Positions 4,269-7,454 of a stretch of 7,454 bases of DNA are shown piece after piece. The stretch is from JBFWVJ01 sp050246795 (lineage in GTDB: Bacteria; Patescibacteriota; Gracilibacteria; JAUYGZ01): assembly GCA_050246795.1 (NCBI GenBank), contig JBFWVJ010000018.1, forward strand, positions 1-7,454. Direction: 5' to 3'. Numbering within the stretch: the first letter of the stretch is position 1; the number at the start of each line of letters is the position of its first letter. Made by a program: the position numbers and the translations under genes. The notes under the pieces are model-generated. The model was not told the DNA's origin, did not search any database, and worked only from the letters and a program-made list of their open reading frames with translations.

Positions 4269-5810
4269 TCACTCTTTCACCACCTTTTCCGCTCCAACTG
4301 CCTTTCCCGATTCGTCATACGCTACGGCGATGTAGACACCCGATGGAAGCCCCAACACTTGAACCACTCCACGGCCTTCACGATCACTCCCGAACTCGAC
4401 AACCTTACGGCCTTCTTCATCGTAGAGAACGAACCGTATCCGCTTCACTTCCTGAACATCCGAAGACTTCCACGCAATGTCCAGAACTTCACGTACCGGG
4501 TTCGGACGAACTACCAGACGACTATCAACCCTTTCCCCTCTCTCTTCATCCGATGTCGACAACGTTCCCTCTATCGTGATGTAAATCAATCCGTGTGCCT
4601 CTCCCTCGACTCTTCCCTCTATCGGATCGTCATAGTACCAGTGAGCTACAAGCGTGTCTACGGTCAACCCCAATAGTTCCGGGGTTCTCCGTACTTCGAT
4701 TCCCCACGTAAGGTCACCTCCCACACACTCAGCTTGCATTGGAAGTTGTGGAATCGGAGCACCCGCGTTCGAGATCAAACGAAGAGCATCGGCACGTTCT
4801 CCCCGAAACTCTACCTCTGTCACATAGACCGGAATCGAGTCAGGTAACTTGCACTTGTGGAAGGAAGCATACGCCCCCTTGTTTACAAGGTCAACCCCTT
4901 CCGGCATTGTCACCGTTGCAGAGAAGGAAGAGACCGGAACAGTATGCGGCAAGTCTTCAATCCAACCTTTCATGGTATCCTGAACGTACCACGCTTCACC
5001 GTTCTTCCCGCTTAGCCATGCTTCTACTATCGTTGCCTTCATCCCGGTTCCCTTATAGGCTGGCAACCCCGCTGATAGAATCGCTGGCATTCCCGGCAGA
5101 ATGTATGTCGGTAAATCACTCCGATGACCGGGGGGATACTTACCCGTTCGTATATCTATCCTCCCGATGCTATCATACGTTCCAATAATTCCCCCTTCAG
5201 TAGTAAACCACCACCCCACATCATCAAGATTCACTAACCGTAAGGAATCAACCCAGATAGTATCCTTCGTCGGATTATTGATATATACCTTTGCTCGATA
5301 CTCTGTAGAGTTCACCGGAAGTTCATCACGAATACCACACCGACATTTGTAGACTGTTGCCCCCTTTGATGTGGAAATAGAGGGCGCATCCTGCTTCACC
5401 ACATTTGCACGAACGTAGAACTCGAAGGTATCCCGCACACCATTCTCCGACTCTGCTGGAATCCATGCCGTATCGATAAACTCTTCATATATCCATTCCA
5501 ATGAACCAACCGAACCAACAACCAAAAACCGAACACTATCACCCGGCAACAATCGAGAGTAACCTAACCGTCCCTCAAAGAACAAACCAAAGTTGTACAA
5601 CTCTTCAGGAAAGATCGGTTGCTTTGAACGTTCCACCCACCACACACTATCCGACACGTTCCGAACAATGAAACTCCGTCCGTAGTCCATCCCCAATAAT
5701 GAAACCCCAACATCTCCAAAGTCTACTGTATCAAGTTCAATCTCTATTTGCCCGAACACCGGAACAGTACAACAGAATAGCAGAGCAATCACTAACACCT
5801 TTCTTCTCAT
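4269..5810 (-). CDS. Secreted surface protein with T9SS C-terminal sorting domain
   Basis: This 513-residue exported protein should cross the inner membrane by Sec and the outer membrane by the type IX (Por) system. The signal peptide is residues 1 to about 20 (MRRK, hydrophobic VLVIALLF, then VFG before Gln21). Residues about 27-60 (DTVDFGDVGV, then FIVRNVSDSV) resemble the Ig-like ASH/choice-of-anchor fold. The middle is unassigned, with few cysteines. Residues about 430-513 are a type A sorting domain: VVRPNPVREVLDI (433-445), LYDEEGRKV (462-470), GLPSGVYIAVA (487-497), ending EKVVKE. I start at the ATG at 5810: GGAGG lies 8 bases upstream, and only from here is there a signal peptide. The frame is open to 5876, but that would overlap the upstream gene. 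It lies 13 bp after the cysteine-rich gene in the same operon and is followed by a strong terminator. The binding or enzymatic role is unknown. Confidence 0.88.
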   Translation of the reverse strand: MRRKVLVIALLFCCTVPVFGQIEIELDTVDFGDVGVSLLGMDYGRSFIVRNVSDSVWWVERSKQPIFPEELYNFGLFFEGRLGYSRLLPGDSVRFLVVGSVGSLEWIYEEFIDTAWIPAESENGVRDTFEFYVRANVVKQDAPSISTSKGATVYKCRCGIRDELPVNSTEYRAKVYINNPTKDTIWVDSLRLVNLDDVGWWFTTEGGIIGTYDSIGRIDIRTGKYPPGHRSDLPTYILPGMPAILSAGLPAYKGTGMKATIVEAWLSGKNGEAWYVQDTMKGWIEDLPHTVPVSSFSATVTMPEGVDLVNKGAYASFHKCKLPDSIPVYVTEVEFRGERADALRLISNAGAPIPQLPMQAECVGGDLTWGIEVRRTPELLGLTVDTLVAHWYYDDPIEGRVEGEAHGLIYITIEGTLSTSDEERGERVDSRLVVRPNPVREVLDIAWKSSDVQEVKRIRFVLYDEEGRKVVEFGSDREGRGVVQVLGLPSGVYIAVAYDESGKAVGAEKVVKE

Positions 5811-5823
5811 AGTCTTGCCTCCA

Positions 5824-6813
5824 TTACTTCCCATTGTAGTACAACCGATAACTGAGCGAAGGATCTCCGTCACCACCTTTCACCGGCTCAATACGTTGGA
5901 TATTCGGACATCGACCGCCAAAGATAAACGGGATAATTCCACACTCCGACGCATCCGTATTTCCAAACTTTACCTCAAAGACCGCTGCACATTCATGTTC
6001 TGAAGGACTCCTTCCCTCTTTCCACAAACCGCATATCTCAAAGCTCAAAATACGAGGAGCACACGGCGGCGGCGGTGGTATCTGTTGGCCTGAAGGAAAC
6101 TGATAGAGAAACTGTGTTCCACCAACAACCGCCCCTGTTGAGTCTTTCAAAAACAACGCCACTGTATCAGGATCATTTAGAGGGTCAGAATGATCGATGA
6201 TAGCAACTGAATCTCCAAAGCACCCCTCCGCAAAATTCGAGAAGTCTATTCGCAACTCTCGTACTTGCTTCCCTAACTGGCAATGAGTTACCGCAAACTG
6301 CAACGTAAAACAACCCGTGTTCAACTTCGGGTGATTCGGGTCGGTTGTGTCCGTCTCATACCAGCAAGGCACATCGTACAAATGTCTCGGTTGTGCCGGA
6401 CCTCCGCACGGGTTCGCCTGATCGTGATTCCCGCACGTATCAAACTGGTGTGCTGGATCATAATTCCAACCCCACGTATCATACGCATAATCGACTCCAC
6501 CCGGATACAACGCACCACACGAACAGTTCCCGCCGAACGGCAACATGTTCGACGACCACAAACAACTATCGATCACCGTATTTGTATCCGGGATATAACC
6601 CACCACCGCCAACCGCGTACTATCACACGGATCATTATCTAACGTATCATAGTCCCAACATACTGTATCCATCACCGCAATCACCCCACCCCGTGCCGTC
6701 GGCCAATGATCCACCCAGTTTGACACCACCTGACTTTCTAAACCTACTCCACTCAGTAGTAATATCACTACCACTACTATTCCTCCAATAACTTTCCGTT
6801 CACTCACACTCAT
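5824..6813 (-). CDS. Cysteine-rich secreted protein of unknown function
   Basis: This 329-residue protein has an N-terminal signal sequence: basic start, then a hydrophobic core at about 8-23, with likely cleavage near GLES-Q28. The mature part holds 16 cysteines (52, 63, 84, 97, 99, 127, 136, 150, 168, 178, 198, 251, 261, 275, 291, 302), an even number that suggests a disulphide-stabilised extracytoplasmic protein. It is rich in Asp, Pro, Trp and Tyr and has a PPPPP run at 246-250. I see no T9SS sorting domain at its C-terminus (ends SYRLYYNGK), no lipobox and no known enzyme motif. The start is firm: AAAGGAGG lies 8 bases before the ATG. It is the first clear gene of the cargo operon, 13 bp before the T9SS substrate, suggesting a periplasmic or surface partner of that protein. 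Confidence 0.85.
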   Translation of the reverse strand: MSVSERKVIGGIVVVVILLLSGVGLESQVVSNWVDHWPTARGGVIAVMDTVCWDYDTLDNDPCDSTRLAVVGYIPDTNTVIDSCLWSSNMLPFGGNCSCGALYPGGVDYAYDTWGWNYDPAHQFDTCGNHDQANPCGGPAQPRHLYDVPCWYETDTTDPNHPKLNTGCFTLQFAVTHCQLGKQVRELRIDFSNFAEGCFGDSVAIIDHSDPLNDPDTVALFLKDSTGAVVGGTQFLYQFPSGQQIPPPPPCAPRILSFEICGLWKEGRSPSEHECAAVFEVKFGNTDASECGIIPFIFGGRCPNIQRIEPVKGGDGDPSLSYRLYYNGK

Positions 6814-6818
6814 ACGAA

Positions 6819-6830
6819 TTCCTCCTTTAC
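6819..6830 (-). promoter_or_regulatory. Strong Shine-Dalgarno of the cysteine-rich protein gene
   Basis: AAAGGAGG (minus strand; AGGAGG is the complement of 6821-6826) precedes the ATG by about 7-8 bases. It fixes the start at 6813. It also indicates a host that uses canonical ribosome sites, in contrast to most Bacteroidota and to the rep gene on this same molecule. Confidence 0.85.
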
Positions 6831-7045
6831 GTTGAAGTTCGTAGACCGTTCATCATATCCGATCCCGGATACAACAAGCCAACCACCCGTGATTTCGGTT
6901 GCAGTCTCTTTCTTGGTTCTTTGATGCCTCTACGTGCAAGGCTCTTCCTTGCTGACAGTTCGCCGGCGTGGTGAGGGGCTGTCTTCATAGATTTTAGTCG
7001 TTGTCTTCTGACTTCTGTAAGATAATCCTTTCTCTCCCCTCGCAA
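6827..7045 (-). CDS. Doubtful short basic ORF at the head of the cargo operon
   Basis: A 72-codon frame from TTG at 7045, or 53 codons from the ATG at 6988, ends in TAA at 6827-6829, directly abutting the ribosome site of the next gene (TAAAGGAGG). The product would be strongly basic (RRG, PRKRLQPKSR) with no recognised domain. The tight stop/Shine-Dalgarno junction is the only argument for it. Against it: no good ribosome site before the ATG, rare start codon, and a hairpin (6936-6952) inside. It may simply be the untranslated leader. Confidence 0.2.
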   Translation of the reverse strand: MRGERKDYLTEVRRQRLKSMKTAPHHAGELSARKSLARRGIKEPRKRLQPKSRVVGLLYPGSDMMNGLRTST

Positions 7046-7282
7046 AACCTGCTCCGCTCTCTTTCTCCGCTCCGCTCCTTATGTGATTGCTGCACTCTCG
7101 CTTCCTCTCCTCTTTCTCTTCCCTCTACCGCTCGTTCCGCAATCACTACCGACACCAAAGAGCCGGAAACGCTCCCTTCCGGTGCCATAGCTTTTTTTTC
7201 TCTTCCTCGTTCTGCTCTCTTTCCTCTCCTTCGTATCTTGCACCTACACCAAAAGAGCCGGGACGCGATCTTTCCGCGTGTC
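6830..7282. other. Leader/intergenic region upstream of the cargo operon
   Basis: About 450 bp with no confident gene. It includes a hairpin GCAAGG-CTCTT-CCTTGC (6936-6952), the palindrome CGCCGGCG (6961-6968), the second copy of GTCTTCATAGATTT (6981-6994), and a weak minus-strand -10-like TAAAAT (complement of 6991-6996). A near-duplicate word ACACCAAAGAGCCGG also occurs (7152-7166, and with one extra A at 7246-7261). CCGGAA (7163-7168) pairs with TTCCGG (7177-7182). The open frames through 6994-7345 on both strands are low-complexity (Ser/Leu/Pro-rich, or Glu/Arg-rich on the reverse) and run through hairpins; I do not call them. Confidence 0.6.
6981..6994. repeat. 14-bp direct repeat GTCTTCATAGATTT, copy 2
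   Basis: Matches 4240-4253 exactly and lies about 170 bp upstream of the first cargo gene. With copy 1 it brackets 4254-6980, the entire exported-protein module. It overlaps the only weak promoter-like sequence for that operon. Confidence 0.45.
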
Positions 7283-7352
7283 AGGCATAGACCAAGCCGG
7301 GGAGCTTCCATTCTCCCCGGCTTCTCTTTTTCGGTCTATGCCTAAGGGACAC
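7278..7352. other. Long bipartite hairpin (plasmid structural element)
   Basis: Outer arms AGGCATAGACC (7283-7293) and GGTCTATGCCT (7333-7343), inner arms AAGCCGGGGAG (7294-7304) and CTCCCCGGCTT (7313-7323), and an 8-base loop. The left arm is continuous (22 paired bases); the right arm carries a 9-base bulge CTCTTTTTC. Beyond it GTGTC (7278-7282) can pair with GACAC (7348-7352) across a 4-base bulge. This is the strongest fold in the molecule. On a rolling-circle plasmid it could be a single-strand origin, or an extended terminator. It spans the artificial contig ends. Confidence 0.8.
7294..7332 (+). terminator. Rho-independent terminator, plus strand (core of the long hairpin)
   Basis: An 11-bp perfect GC-rich stem with an 8-base loop, followed on the plus strand by CTCTTTTTC. 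The T-tract is also the bulge of the longer hairpin. On the minus strand no T-tract follows. No plus-strand gene precedes it, so it may block antisense transcription or end an unknown RNA from about 7000-7290. Confidence 0.65.
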
Positions 7353-7454
7353 CTAACACCGCGAACCTGACGTAAACCACACAGACAACGTTACTCCCTT
7401 CCTCAATCTTCCACAATTATACTTCAATACTATTCTTCCCTCTAAATGTCCGCT
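7328..7454. repeat. Terminal direct repeat, right copy
   Basis: This is the exact second copy of 1-127 and should be counted once when the circle is closed. The junction falls inside the T-tract of the hairpin/terminator at 7294-7332, so the cut carries no biological boundary. Confidence 0.93.

Noticed and set aside
4269..5876. Longer start of the T9SS protein at 5876
   Set aside because: The extra 22 residues overlap the upstream gene, lack a ribosome site and would bury the signal peptide. The ATG at 5810 has GGAGG and a proper signal sequence.
6994..7345. Overlapping frames of 105 (minus) and 114 (plus) codons upstream of the cargo operon
   Set aside because: Both are composition-driven (Glu/Arg-rich or Ser/Leu/Pro-rich), run through hairpins and terminators, and have no domain or convincing ribosome site.
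1..7454. Biological terminal repeats of a linear element
   Set aside because: The repeat is exactly 127 bases, the usual assembler k-mer overlap, and it cuts through a hairpin and terminator T-tract, as expected of an arbitrary break in a circle.

Overview
The first 127 bases (1-127) are repeated exactly as the last 127 (7328-7454). The window is therefore best read as a complete circular molecule of 7,327 bp, cut open at an arbitrary point with a 127-base assembly overlap. It is a small, apparently complete plasmid-like element. All convincing genes lie on the minus strand. The host is probably a bacterium of the Bacteroidota/Chlorobiota (FCB) group: one product ends in a type IX secretion (T9SS, Por) C-terminal sorting domain, a system confined essentially to that group. 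The cargo genes have strong AGGAGG-type ribosome sites, which most Bacteroidota lack. That leans towards the Ignavibacteria/Kapabacteria/Chlorobi side, but this is inference.

In minus-strand order the circle has four modules. (1) A cargo operon (6813 to 4269) encodes two exported proteins: a cysteine-rich secreted protein with 16 cysteines, then a 513-residue T9SS substrate. It ends in a strong terminator. (2) The replication module has two sets of 11-bp repeats (3743-3874 and 3544-3576) flanking a plus-strand terminator that could end a small antisense RNA. These are followed by a HUH-type rolling-circle Rep gene (3473 to 2340) and a translationally coupled, very acidic 104-residue protein (2343 to 2029). 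(3) A short stretch (about 1790 to 1592) holds a possible 34-codon ORF and a strong minus-strand terminator. (4) About 1.3 kb (1361 round to 1) has no convincing gene. It is extremely C-rich and G-poor on the plus strand and has several hairpins, a 9-bp triple repeat and a minus-strand terminator.

Three diverged copies of a roughly 165-180 bp element (R1 1362-1525, R2 1800-1980, R3 3961-4140), all in the same orientation, sit at the module boundaries. In minus-strand order each follows a gene or small ORF and a hairpin or terminator. The plasmid looks assembled from cassettes joined at this element. A long bipartite hairpin (7278-7352), with 22 bp of perfect pairing in its core, spans the artificial cut point and is the strongest secondary structure present.

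I see no mobilisation, partition, toxin-antitoxin, resistance, CRISPR, tRNA, rRNA or filamentous-phage morphogenesis gene. The most interesting points are the repeated boundary element, the helically phased 11-bp repeat array, and the presence of a T9SS cargo pair on so small a rolling-circle replicon.
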